This document shows positions 17,430 through 25,031 of a stretch of 64,000 nt of DNA, in pieces; position 1 is the first letter of the stretch, and each line of letters opens with the position of its first letter. The stretch lies in contig NZ_NPGA01000007.1 in NCBI RefSeq assembly GCF_002259485.1, positions 248,001-312,000 on the forward strand, written 5' to 3'. The position numbers were made by a program, and so were the translations under genes. The notes under the pieces are model-generated. The model was given only the letters and a program-made list of their open reading frames with translations. It was not told the DNA's origin and did no database searches. This DNA is from Rhodococcus sp. 14-1411-2a. Lineage in GTDB: Bacteria > Actinomycetota > Actinomycetes > Mycobacteriales > Mycobacteriaceae.

Positions 17430-18860
17430 ATGGCCTCAGAAAGCTCGGAATTCGATGTCATCGTCATCGGCGGTGGACCGGTCGGCGAGAATGCCGCCCA
17501 GTACGCCATCGCAGGCAGCGACCGCACCGCCGTGATCGTCGAGCACGAACTTCTCGGTGGTGAGTGCTCCTATTGGGCATGCATGCCGAGCAAGGCACTG
17601 CTGCGCCCCAGCGAGGTTCTCGACACCGCGCGAAATATGCCGGGCGTCAAGGAACTGGTGGGCGATCAACCCCTCGACGCCGACGCCGTCCTGGCCCGAC
17701 GCGAATCCTTCACCCACGGTCTCGACGACTCCTCGCAGGTGGCGTGGGCCGAGTCGGCGGGCATCTCGGTGATCCGTGGCCACGGTCGCATCACCGGGGA
17801 GAGAACCGTCGAGGTCGACGGCCGCACGCTCTCTGCCCGGCACGCAGTCGTCCTCGCCACCGGAACCACCGCATCCGTACCGAACACACCGGGCCTGCGC
17901 GATGCCCTGCCGTGGATCTCCCGTGATGCCACCAACATTCACGAGACGCCCGGTCACATCGCGGTGATCGGCGGTGGCGTCGTCGCCACGGAGGCGGCCA
18001 CCTGGTTGCTCTCGCTCGGAGCGAAGGTCACGATGATCGTGCGCGGATCGTCGCTGCTGGCCGGTTCCGAGCCGTTTGCAGGCGAACTCGTCGCCGAGGC
18101 TCTGAAGGGGCGAGGCGCGGAGATCATGCTCGACGCCTCCCTCGAGTCGGTGTCACGAGAGAACCCGGTCGACACCGGAATCGGCCGAATCCACGGGGGC
18201 ACTATCCGTCTCGTCGTCGACGGCAGCGAGATCGTCGCCGATGAAGTGCTCGTTGCTGCGGGACGTACTCCGGCGAGCTCCGACCTCGGATTGTCGAGCC
18301 TCGGACTCGAGGACGGGCGCTACATCGACGTGGACGACCATCTGACCGTTCCCGGCCACGACTGGCTCTACGCGGTGGGCGATGTCAACGGCCGAGCTCC
18401 GTTGACGCACATGGGCAAGTATCAGGGCCGAGTGGCCGGGGACGTCATTGCCGCCAAGGCCGACGGCAAGCCGCTGAACAGCAAGCGATTCCGCGCATCA
18501 GCGGATCACGGCCAGATCCCCCAGGTGGTGTTCACGCCGGTCGAGGTGGCATCCGTCGGACCGACAGAGGCCAAGGCCCGAGAGGAAGGCATCGACGTCG
18601 AGATCGTGGCCCAGGACATCGCCGTCGCGGGTTCGTCTCTGCAGCAAGACGATTACTCGGGGCGAGCGCAGCTGGTGATCGACCGCGCCACCGACACGAT
18701 CGTGGGCGCGACCTTCGTCGGACCGGGTGTGGCGGAGCTGGTGCATGCCGCCACTGTGGCTGTGGTCGGCAAGGTGTCGCTCGACGACCTGTGGCATGCG
18801 GTGCCGTCGTACCCGACGGTCAGCGAGATCTGGCTGCGGCTGCTCGAATCTCGTCGCTGA
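17430..18860 (+). CDS. E3-like pyridine nucleotide-disulfide oxidoreductase
   Basis: A 476-residue flavoprotein related to dihydrolipoamide dehydrogenase: FAD site IGGGPVGENAA, redox pair Cys46/Cys51 in GGECSYWACMPSK, NAD(P) site VIGGGVVATEAA, and a second FAD site YAVGDVN. The C-terminal motif that carries the catalytic His in lipoamide dehydrogenase (HPTxSE) reads SYPTVSE here, so Tyr461 replaces His while Glu466 is kept. It is therefore unlikely to be a standard E3 and no 2-oxoacid dehydrogenase genes are nearby. A reductase for another disulfide, or a transhydrogenase-like role, is possible. Confidence 0.8.
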   Translation: MASESSEFDVIVIGGGPVGENAAQYAIAGSDRTAVIVEHELLGGECSYWACMPSKALLRPSEVLDTARNMPGVKELVGDQPLDADAVLARRESFTHGLDDSSQVAWAESAGISVIRGHGRITGERTVEVDGRTLSARHAVVLATGTTASVPNTPGLRDALPWISRDATNIHETPGHIAVIGGGVVATEAATWLLSLGAKVTMIVRGSSLLAGSEPFAGELVAEALKGRGAEIMLDASLESVSRENPVDTGIGRIHGGTIRLVVDGSEIVADEVLVAAGRTPASSDLGLSSLGLEDGRYIDVDDHLTVPGHDWLYAVGDVNGRAPLTHMGKYQGRVAGDVIAAKADGKPLNSKRFRASADHGQIPQVVFTPVEVASVGPTEAKAREEGIDVEIVAQDIAVAGSSLQQDDYSGRAQLVIDRATDTIVGATFVGPGVAELVHAATVAVVGKVSLDDLWHAVPSYPTVSEIWLRLLESRR

Positions 18861-18867
18861 GTACGCG

Positions 18868-18903
18868 CTCGGCCACACTTGCCTCACGGATCGCGTGGCC
18901 GAG
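18868..18903. terminator. hairpin between flavoprotein and IclR genes
   Basis: CTCGGCCAC (18868-18876) pairs perfectly with GTGGCCGAG (18895-18903) around an 18-base loop. It follows the flavoprotein stop and ends at the -10 box of the IclR gene. It may end the upstream transcript or serve as an operator. Confidence 0.5.
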
Positions 18904-18909
18904 TAGATT
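18904..18909 (+). promoter_or_regulatory. -10 box for leaderless iclR-type gene
   Basis: TAGATT ends 7 bases before the GTG at 18916, so transcription should begin at the start codon. No ribosome site is present. Confidence 0.5.
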
Positions 18910-18915
18910 GGACGG

Positions 18916-19692
18916 GTGACCACCGAGAGCGCGTCGAAGCAGCAACCGCTTCTGGTGCTGGGCAAGATCACCGAGATTCTCGACGCCTTCTCGTTCGACC
19001 GTCCGTCCATGACCCTCGGTGAGATCCAACAGACCACCGGCCTGCCGACCTCGACGGTGCAGCGCCTCGTGACCAATCTTGTGCAGCAGGGATTTCTGGA
19101 TCGGAGCGGCGACCGCATTCGCATCGGGGTGCGCATGGCCTACTGGGCCGCGACGGCCACCAAGGACCTCGACGTGCTGTCGATCGTCAACCCCGTGCTC
19201 AAGGACATGCGAGACCTGACGACCGAGACCGCATGCTTCTTTCGGCCCGAACAGAACTACCGCGTGTGCGTCGCAATCGCCGAGACACGGCATGCCCTGC
19301 GCCGAGACATGTACGTCGGCAAGGTCATCCCGCTCAGCGCGGGATCGGCCAGCCGCGTCCTGTTGGCCTGGGACGACGAGCTCGCCGAGCGCGTCCTGTC
19401 TCGCGAACTCGAATCGATGACCGAGCAGACGGTGACCGAGGCCGAGACGATGCGAACGCTGTTGGCGCAGACCAGAGCCGACGGGTACGCGATCACCACC
19501 GGCGAGCGCGAAACCGGTGCCTCGGGATTGTCTGCGCCGGTGTTCGATTCGGCCGCGGACATCGTCGGTGCCGTCACGATCAGCGGTCCGACGCTGCGGA
19601 TGCCGCAGTCGCAGTGCGAGGACTGGGTGGACCTGCTGATCTCCCATGCCGAGCAGATCACGAGAACCCTGGGCGGTCGCTACCCCGCGTGA
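18916..19692 (+). CDS. IclR-family transcriptional regulator
   Basis: A 258-residue regulator with an N-terminal winged helix (TLGEIQQTTGLPTSTVQRLV) and a GAF-like effector domain (about residues 80-255). GTG start, apparently leaderless. It converges on the catabolic operon at 19680-24270 with a 13-base overlap of coding ends. IclR proteins usually control adjacent carbon-catabolic genes, so this is the likely regulator of that operon, binding near 24321-24338; that link is inferred. Confidence 0.9.
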   Translation: MTTESASKQQPLLVLGKITEILDAFSFDRPSMTLGEIQQTTGLPTSTVQRLVTNLVQQGFLDRSGDRIRIGVRMAYWAATATKDLDVLSIVNPVLKDMRDLTTETACFFRPEQNYRVCVAIAETRHALRRDMYVGKVIPLSAGSASRVLLAWDDELAERVLSRELESMTEQTVTEAETMRTLLAQTRADGYAITTGERETGASGLSAPVFDSAADIVGAVTISGPTLRMPQSQCEDWVDLLISHAEQITRTLGGRYPA

Positions 19693-20669
19693 GACCAGGC
19701 GTCGGGATTCACCGGATGCGGCGGCATCGAACCGCCGAACATGGCCGCTGCATTGGTTGCGCACAGCCGCGCCATCTCCGAACGCACCGACACGGTCGCG
19801 CTCCCCACATGCGGAAGCAACACCGTGTTGGGCAGCTCCGCCAAGCCTGGTTCGAGAGCCGGCTCACGCTCGTAGACGTCCAATCCCGCTGCGGCAACTG
19901 TGCCCTCGCGAAGTGCGGTCACCAGAGCTGCCTCGTCGATCACCGGTCCGCGCGCGGTGTTGATCACGATCGCCGACGGCTTCATCGCCCCGAGTACGGC
20001 GGCGTCCACCAGATGGTGCGTGGAATCCGACAGCGGAACATGGAGTGACAGGAAGTCGCTGGTCGTGACGATCTCGTCCCACGACGCATGCTCGACGCGA
20101 CCGGCGAACTCACCGAGCTCGTTCTCGGAGACCTCGCGATCCCCGGGCGGGCGGGGGCAGAACTTGACCGTCATTCCGAAACCCAGTGCCCGACGCGCAG
20201 TGGCGCGGGCGATCCGGCCGAAGCCGGCCAGTCCCAGCACCCGGCCCGAGACATCGCTGCCGAGAAGCAGTTCGGGCTCCCAGCCGGTGAACGCGCCGGA
20301 TCGGACGAACGCATCGGCCTCGACGGCGCGGCGGGCCGTCGACAGGATCAGCAACATCGCGATGTCCGCGGTCGAATCGGTCAAGACCCCGGGGGTGTTG
20401 GCGACCGTGATGCCCCGCTGGGTTGCCGCCGCGATATCGATGTTGTCGAATCCGACTGCATAGTTGGATATTCCGACCAGAGACGCCGACTCCAGCAACT
20501 CCGCGTCGAACCGATCACGCAATTGAGAGACGACCACGGAGTACTCACCCGAGGCGCAGGCCTCGACCAACTGCTGGTGATCGACTTCCCGCAGGTCCAC
20601 TTCTCCTGCGGCGCGCAGGATGTCCATGCCCGGCGCGGGGATCTCGGTGGTGACGAGGATTCGACTCAT
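19680..20669 (-). CDS. D-isomer-specific 2-hydroxyacid dehydrogenase
   Basis: A 329-residue NAD(P)-dependent dehydrogenase of the D-glycerate/phosphoglycerate family. The dinucleotide loop is GLAGFGRIARATARR (Gly-x-Gly-x-x-Gly altered to GLAGFG), with INTARGPVIDEAAL and the catalytic-His segment LLPHVGSAT visible. It reduces a 2-oxo acid such as glyoxylate or hydroxypyruvate, or works in reverse. It is the last gene of a four-gene operon; its ATG overlaps the stop of the lyase gene by 4 bases. Confidence 0.85.
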   Translation of the reverse strand: MSRILVTTEIPAPGMDILRAAGEVDLREVDHQQLVEACASGEYSVVVSQLRDRFDAELLESASLVGISNYAVGFDNIDIAAATQRGITVANTPGVLTDSTADIAMLLILSTARRAVEADAFVRSGAFTGWEPELLLGSDVSGRVLGLAGFGRIARATARRALGFGMTVKFCPRPPGDREVSENELGEFAGRVEHASWDEIVTTSDFLSLHVPLSDSTHHLVDAAVLGAMKPSAIVINTARGPVIDEAALVTALREGTVAAAGLDVYEREPALEPGLAELPNTVLLPHVGSATVSVRSEMARLCATNAAAMFGGSMPPHPVNPDAWSHAG

Positions 20670-21625
20670 GCGACCCACTCGAAGGCGGCAGGAGTGGAGC
20701 CTGCGGAACGACCGGTTCTGGATGAACCCTTGGAACGTGCACCTTGAACGGTTTTCGAGCGCATGGGCTCGTTCAATTCGGTGAGCAGTTCCTCCGACAG
20801 AGTTGCCATGGCCGCCAGGGTTTTCGGCTCGAACCAGTCCGGTCGCGTCGCGAACAGGATGTCCTCCGACGAGGTGTTGCCGCTGGCCCCCGGCGCGAAG
20901 GGACAGCCGCCGAGCCCGCCGAGCGAGCCGTCGACCATCGTGGCTCCGGCCGAGATCGCGGCGAGTGTGTTCGCGACGCCCAGGCCCCAGGTGTCGTGTC
21001 CGTGGAAGACCACTCTGCGATCGGGAGTTTCGGCGCGCACACGCTCGATCAGCGACTGCACCTGCACCGGTACCGCCTGCCCCAGGGTGTCGCAGATGAC
21101 GATATCGGTTGCGCCGGTGGCACGTTGGTCGTTGGCGATCTCGATGACGCGATCCGGCGACACCTGTCCCTCGAACGGGCAGGTGAAGGAGGTCGCGATG
21201 CACAGCTCGATCTCACCGTCCACTGATCGAGTGATGTCCACGGCATCTGGCATCGCGGCCAGGGACACCTCGGTGGTCCGACCGATGTTGGCCTGATTGT
21301 GCGAGTCCGACGCGGAGAAGCAGTACTGAAAGTTGCGAGCCCCAGCGGCCGCGGCCTTCTCGACATGCCGCGGAGTGGCAACCCACACCCAGCATCGGGC
21401 GAGTTCGGCGGCGGTGAGCTCACCGATGACCTCGAGAGTGTTGGCCATCGGGGGCACCTTGTCGCCCCGCGCCATCGACCCGATCTCGAGCGACGGTACG
21501 CCGAGTTCGATGAGGGTCCTGATGATCTCGAGCTTGCGATCGGTGGGGAGCATCTTGCCGGTCAGCTGCAGACCGTCGCGCATCGTGACGTCGCGCAGCT
21601 CTGCGGCGGGAGCGAAGCGATACAT
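20666..21625 (-). CDS. hydroxymethylglutaryl-CoA lyase-like aldolase
   Basis: A 319-residue TIM-barrel lyase. The segments ELRDVTMRDGLQ (metal-binding Asp), VFHGHDTWGL and the signature GLGGCPFAPGASGN with its catalytic loop Cys mark the HMG-CoA lyase branch, which splits 3-hydroxy-acyl-CoAs into acetyl-CoA and an oxo acid. The C-terminus carries a basic Ser/Gly/Arg extension. It starts directly at the CoA-transferase stop and overlaps the dehydrogenase gene, so the three are translated as a unit. Actual substrate unknown; a citramalyl-like acyl-CoA would also fit. Confidence 0.85.
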   Translation of the reverse strand: MYRFAPAAELRDVTMRDGLQLTGKMLPTDRKLEIIRTLIELGVPSLEIGSMARGDKVPPMANTLEVIGELTAAELARCWVWVATPRHVEKAAAAGARNFQYCFSASDSHNQANIGRTTEVSLAAMPDAVDITRSVDGEIELCIATSFTCPFEGQVSPDRVIEIANDQRATGATDIVICDTLGQAVPVQVQSLIERVRAETPDRRVVFHGHDTWGLGVANTLAAISAGATMVDGSLGGLGGCPFAPGASGNTSSEDILFATRPDWFEPKTLAAMATLSEELLTELNEPMRSKTVQGARSKGSSRTGRSAGSTPAAFEWVA

Positions 21626-22846
21626 TTACAGGCCCATCTCTTCGTCGGTGCGGCCGAGCAGGGTCGAGAGTACTTCCCTGGTGTGTTCGCCCAGATCCGG
21701 TCCGACGGAACGAATCGGCAGGGACGCGTCGCCGATCACCGGGACGACGCCGACGAATCCGACGTCGGTGGGCTTGTCGCCTCCGGTGTCGACCGAGAAG
21801 TGCTGAATCATGTTGCGGGCGGCGTACTGCTCGTCGGCGACGATGTCCGCGGCGGTGTAGATCGGGCCCGACGGCACTCCGGCGTCGTCGAGAATCTTCA
21901 AAGCCTGCTCGCGCGAATGCAAGCCGGTCCAGGCCGAGATGGCGGCATCCAGCTCGTCGCGTCGACGCCACCGACCGGCGTTGGAAGCCAGGTCCGGATC
22001 GGCTCCGAGGTCGGGGCGATCGATGGTCTCCATGTAGCGCTGGAAGATCGCGTCACCGTTGCCGGCGATGATGATCGAGTGACCGTCGTTGCACGGGTAC
22101 GCGTTCGACGGGGCGATGCCCTCCATGCGGCCGCCCGTGCGCTCACGTTCGACACCGTAGGCGAGGTAATCCGGAATCAGCGATTCCATCATCGACAGGA
22201 TCGATTCGTTCAGCGCCACATCGATGGAACGCTGCGCCAACGTCAGCGGCGACTGCTCGTCGGGTGCCTGCGCCGCGCGCTGTGTCTGCCGCTGGAACAG
22301 TGCCATGACGCAACCGAACGCGGCGTACAGTCCGGCGATCGAGTCGCCGATCGAGACTCCCACCCGGACCGGTGGCCGGTCCGGATCACCCACGAGATTG
22401 CGAAAACCGCCGTATGCCTCTGCGACAGCGGCGAATCCGGGTCGCTGCGACATCGGGCCGGTCTGACCGAAAGCCGAGATGCGCGTGATGATCAATTCAG
22501 GGTTGGCGGCAGAGAGCACCTCCGGCGAGATACCCCATTTCTCCAGAGTGCCGGGCCGGAAGTTCTCGAGCACGATGTCGCACTTGGCAGCGAGGTCGAC
22601 GACGTCCTTGCGTCCCTGTTCGGTACGCAGGTCCAGCACGATCGACTTCTTGTTTCGATTGATCGTGCGATACAGCATCGATGTGGTGCCCGAGTACAGC
22701 CGCCAGTTACGCAGTTCGTCTCCGGTTCCCGGCCGTTCTACCTTGATCACCTCGGCACCGAAATCGGCAAGCATGCGCGCCGCGGTAGGGGCGGCGATGT
22801 AGTTGCCGAGCTCGAGAACTCGAACTCCGCTGAGCGGCAATGCCAT
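21626..22846 (-). CDS. CaiB/BaiF family (type III) CoA-transferase
   Basis: A 406-residue type III CoA-transferase: N-terminal LSGVRVLELGNYIAAPTAAR, FGAEVIKVERPGTGDELRNW, and LDLRTEQGRKDVVDLAAKCD followed by VLENFRPGTLEKWG. These are the family's CoA-binding and Asp-loop regions. In mammals a relative (SUGCT) activates glutarate and 3-hydroxy-3-methylglutarate using succinyl-CoA, which would make the product a substrate for the adjacent HMG-CoA-lyase-like enzyme. AAGGAA precedes the ATG at 22846. It is the second gene of the operon, after the transporter. Confidence 0.88.
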   Translation of the reverse strand: MALPLSGVRVLELGNYIAAPTAARMLADFGAEVIKVERPGTGDELRNWRLYSGTTSMLYRTINRNKKSIVLDLRTEQGRKDVVDLAAKCDIVLENFRPGTLEKWGISPEVLSAANPELIITRISAFGQTGPMSQRPGFAAVAEAYGGFRNLVGDPDRPPVRVGVSIGDSIAGLYAAFGCVMALFQRQTQRAAQAPDEQSPLTLAQRSIDVALNESILSMMESLIPDYLAYGVERERTGGRMEGIAPSNAYPCNDGHSIIIAGNGDAIFQRYMETIDRPDLGADPDLASNAGRWRRRDELDAAISAWTGLHSREQALKILDDAGVPSGPIYTAADIVADEQYAARNMIQHFSVDTGGDKPTDVGFVGVVPVIGDASLPIRSVGPDLGEHTREVLSTLLGRTDEEMGL

Positions 22847-22878
22847 CGTGTTCCTTTCGATACTCACAAAATCAGGGC

Positions 22879-24270
22879 TCACAGGATCCAGCTCATCGGG
22901 ACGATCAACGCGATGGCGATGACCGATGCCACCGAGACGCCCACCGAGCACGTCTTGAGTGTGCCCCTGGTCGACTGTCCCATCAAGGACTGCAGCAGCC
23001 AGAATGTGTTGCTGGTGACGTGCACGGCGAACAGCGATCCGGCACCGGCGGCGAGCGCGATGAACACCGGATCGAGCCCGATCAACGGAGCGACCGGTGC
23101 CAGAATGCCCGCGGACGTGATGGCCGAGATCGTCACCGAGCCCACGGCGATGTGCAACGCGGCAGCGATGACCCACACCATCAACAGCGGAGCCGCGGTG
23201 CTGGCGGTGAAGTACTGGCCGAGGATGTCGCCGAGACCCGCCTCGTTGATGACGGCCGCGAGCGAACCACCGACACCGGTGAGGATGAGAATCTGGCCGC
23301 TCTCGGCGAAACCACGGGCGAGAGCTTTCTCCACTCGTGCCTGTCCGACGTGATAGCGGCCGATGAGGCAGGTGCCCACCAAGCCGATGAGCAGCGCGAT
23401 GACCGGGCTGGCGATGAATTCGACCACCGGAACCGATATTTCGGCGACTTCGAGTACCGCTCCGACTGCGATGAGAACGAGCGCGAGCAGCAGCGGCGAG
23501 AGCAACACCAGCAGCGACGTCTGCTTCTCGGTGCGCACCTTCTGCGCCACGCCACCTCCGGTTTCGAGGGGCTCGTCCTCGGAATCGGCGGGCTCTGGAA
23601 CCACAGGCTGCTCGACTACGGTGATCTGCTGCTCGTCCTTCTCCTCGTTCCACCAACCGTGTCGGAAGACGAACGACATGATGGCCACCGACAGCACGAC
23701 GACGGGAACGATCAGGATCAACCCGTAGATCATCATCTTGCCCAGGGGCACTCCGAGCAGTCCGGCCAGCGCGAGCGTCGCGACACCGGGGACCATGAAC
23801 ACGATGCCGCATTCGAGCGAGATAGCCAGTGCGGTGGCCATTCTCGCCGTACCGTACTTGCCGATCTTGGGGGCGAGGTTTCGAGCGAGCGGAGCGGAGA
23901 TCACCAGGAGCACGTCGAGGAAGATGGACTGCAGCACGGTCGCGATGGTCAGCGACAACGCGTACGGGAGTCGTTTGGGCCCGAACGTTTTGAGCAAGGT
24001 GCCGACGAGTCGCTGGATGGCGCTCATCTCCTGCAGCACCGAACCCATCAGGACTCCGAAGGCGATGAGCAGCCCCACCTCGGCCATGATCTCGCCGAAC
24101 CCGCCCGTGATGGTGTCGACGGTGGTCGACACTCCGAGCTTGGTCGCCAGACCCAGATACGCGGCCCCGAGAACCAGCGAGATCACCGGATTGAAGTGAA
24201 AACGAACGATGAAGACCACCACCGCCAGCACGGCGACGACGGTGTTGATCACGATCCACATGTCGGACAT
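22879..24270 (-). CDS. GntP-family organic-acid:H+ symporter
   Basis: A 463-residue inner-membrane carrier with about 12 hydrophobic segments and a central acidic cytoplasmic loop (about residues 210-245). The gene resembles GntP/gluconate permeases (FGVLMGSVLQEMSAIQRLV; SLECGIVFMVPG; HIAVGSVTISAITSAG). It is the first gene of the operon and ends 32 bases before the CoA-transferase, so it probably imports the carboxylate that the next enzyme activates. GGGAAG eight bases before the ATG is the ribosome site. Confidence 0.85.
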   Translation of the reverse strand: MSDMWIVINTVVAVLAVVVFIVRFHFNPVISLVLGAAYLGLATKLGVSTTVDTITGGFGEIMAEVGLLIAFGVLMGSVLQEMSAIQRLVGTLLKTFGPKRLPYALSLTIATVLQSIFLDVLLVISAPLARNLAPKIGKYGTARMATALAISLECGIVFMVPGVATLALAGLLGVPLGKMMIYGLILIVPVVVLSVAIMSFVFRHGWWNEEKDEQQITVVEQPVVPEPADSEDEPLETGGGVAQKVRTEKQTSLLVLLSPLLLALVLIAVGAVLEVAEISVPVVEFIASPVIALLIGLVGTCLIGRYHVGQARVEKALARGFAESGQILILTGVGGSLAAVINEAGLGDILGQYFTASTAAPLLMVWVIAAALHIAVGSVTISAITSAGILAPVAPLIGLDPVFIALAAGAGSLFAVHVTSNTFWLLQSLMGQSTRGTLKTCSVGVSVASVIAIALIVPMSWIL

Positions 24271-24320
24271 CGGCAGTTCTTCCCACCAGACAGAGTGACC
24301 GTCGCCATTGAAGGCGGACC

Positions 24321-24338
24321 GGTGTGATGCGTCGCACC
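24321..24338. promoter_or_regulatory. putative operator of the catabolic operon
   Basis: An 18-bp palindrome (GGTGTGATGCGTCGCACC, 7 of 9 pairs) lies 51 bases upstream of the GntP transporter start. It is a plausible binding site for the IclR regulator at 18916-19692. It also contains TGTGA with a weak CRP-like second half. Confidence 0.45.
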
Positions 24339-24396
24339 ATTGCTCACATTATGGGCACAGATTTACTTCGTGAGCAAGAGTGGACCCGACTCGACG

Positions 24397-24957
24397 TCAG
24401 ATGGGCTGTGCGCGCCGAACCGACAGCGCGGCTCGGGAGGCATCGAGCTCGACCGGCGAGCGCACCGCCACCTCGCCGACCCGCAAGATCCCGTCGGACA
24501 ACGGTTCCACGCGAAGCCCGCCGCGACCGATCAACGCTTTACGGGCACCGTCGACGACCATCCGGTCCATCCACGCGCACGGGTGAGCCGGTCGTCCACC
24601 GCGAAAGCGGATCCACCCGTCACCGGAATCGAGTTCGAATTCCCGACCTCGCAACGGGTCGAGCTCGAGCCCACGCACGACGACGTTTCGCCTGGCCACG
24701 GCCGGGTCGGGGACCTCGACGCCGAGCACATCCCCCACTGCCTCCCAGGCCTCGACGGCCAGAAAGCTCACCGCCGCTTCGGTGTGCGCCCGCACGCCGA
24801 AGAACCGATCGCCCCGAATGCCCTTGTGGGCCACGATCTCGACACTCTCCGGCAGGTCGGTCGGTACGTCGGCCGGGCCGTCCTTGGATCTGCCGAAATA
24901 GGCGTGTGTGGGCGCTCGCAGCAGCTGCACGATCTCGGCGCGGTACTCGAAGTACAT
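24397..24957 (-). CDS. MOSC-domain protein
   Basis: A 186-residue protein with a MOSC beta-barrel: KGIRGDRFFGVR, ARRNVVVRGLELDPLRG and the conserved Cys in RPAHPCAWMD that carries sulfur or binds substrate in this family. MOSC proteins act in molybdenum-cofactor sulfuration or as molybdenum-dependent reductases. The ATG at 24957 is 7 bases after a CAGACT box, consistent with a leaderless start; the in-frame extension upstream is rejected. It is divergent from the carboxylesterase gene. Confidence 0.8.
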   Translation of the reverse strand: MYFEYRAEIVQLLRAPTHAYFGRSKDGPADVPTDLPESVEIVAHKGIRGDRFFGVRAHTEAAVSFLAVEAWEAVGDVLGVEVPDPAVARRNVVVRGLELDPLRGREFELDSGDGWIRFRGGRPAHPCAWMDRMVVDGARKALIGRGGLRVEPLSDGILRVGEVAVRSPVELDASRAALSVRRAQPI

Positions 24958-25019
24958 GCCCTCGAGTCTGCCGTGTGCCCGTCCCCCGCTGTTCTTACCC
25001 GCGGGTAAGGAGAGATCAG

Positions 25020-25025
25020 TACACT
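25020..25025 (+). promoter_or_regulatory. -10 box for leaderless carboxylesterase
   Basis: TACACT ends 7 bases before the ATG at 25032, placing the transcription start at the start codon. Confidence 0.5.
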
Positions 25026-25031
25026 CGCGAC

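Noticed and set aside
21626..24340. Single long minus-strand frame extending the CoA-transferase upstream through the transporter gene
   Set aside because: The upstream part is out of frame with the transporter and lacks family resemblance; a good ribosome site marks the ATG at 22846.
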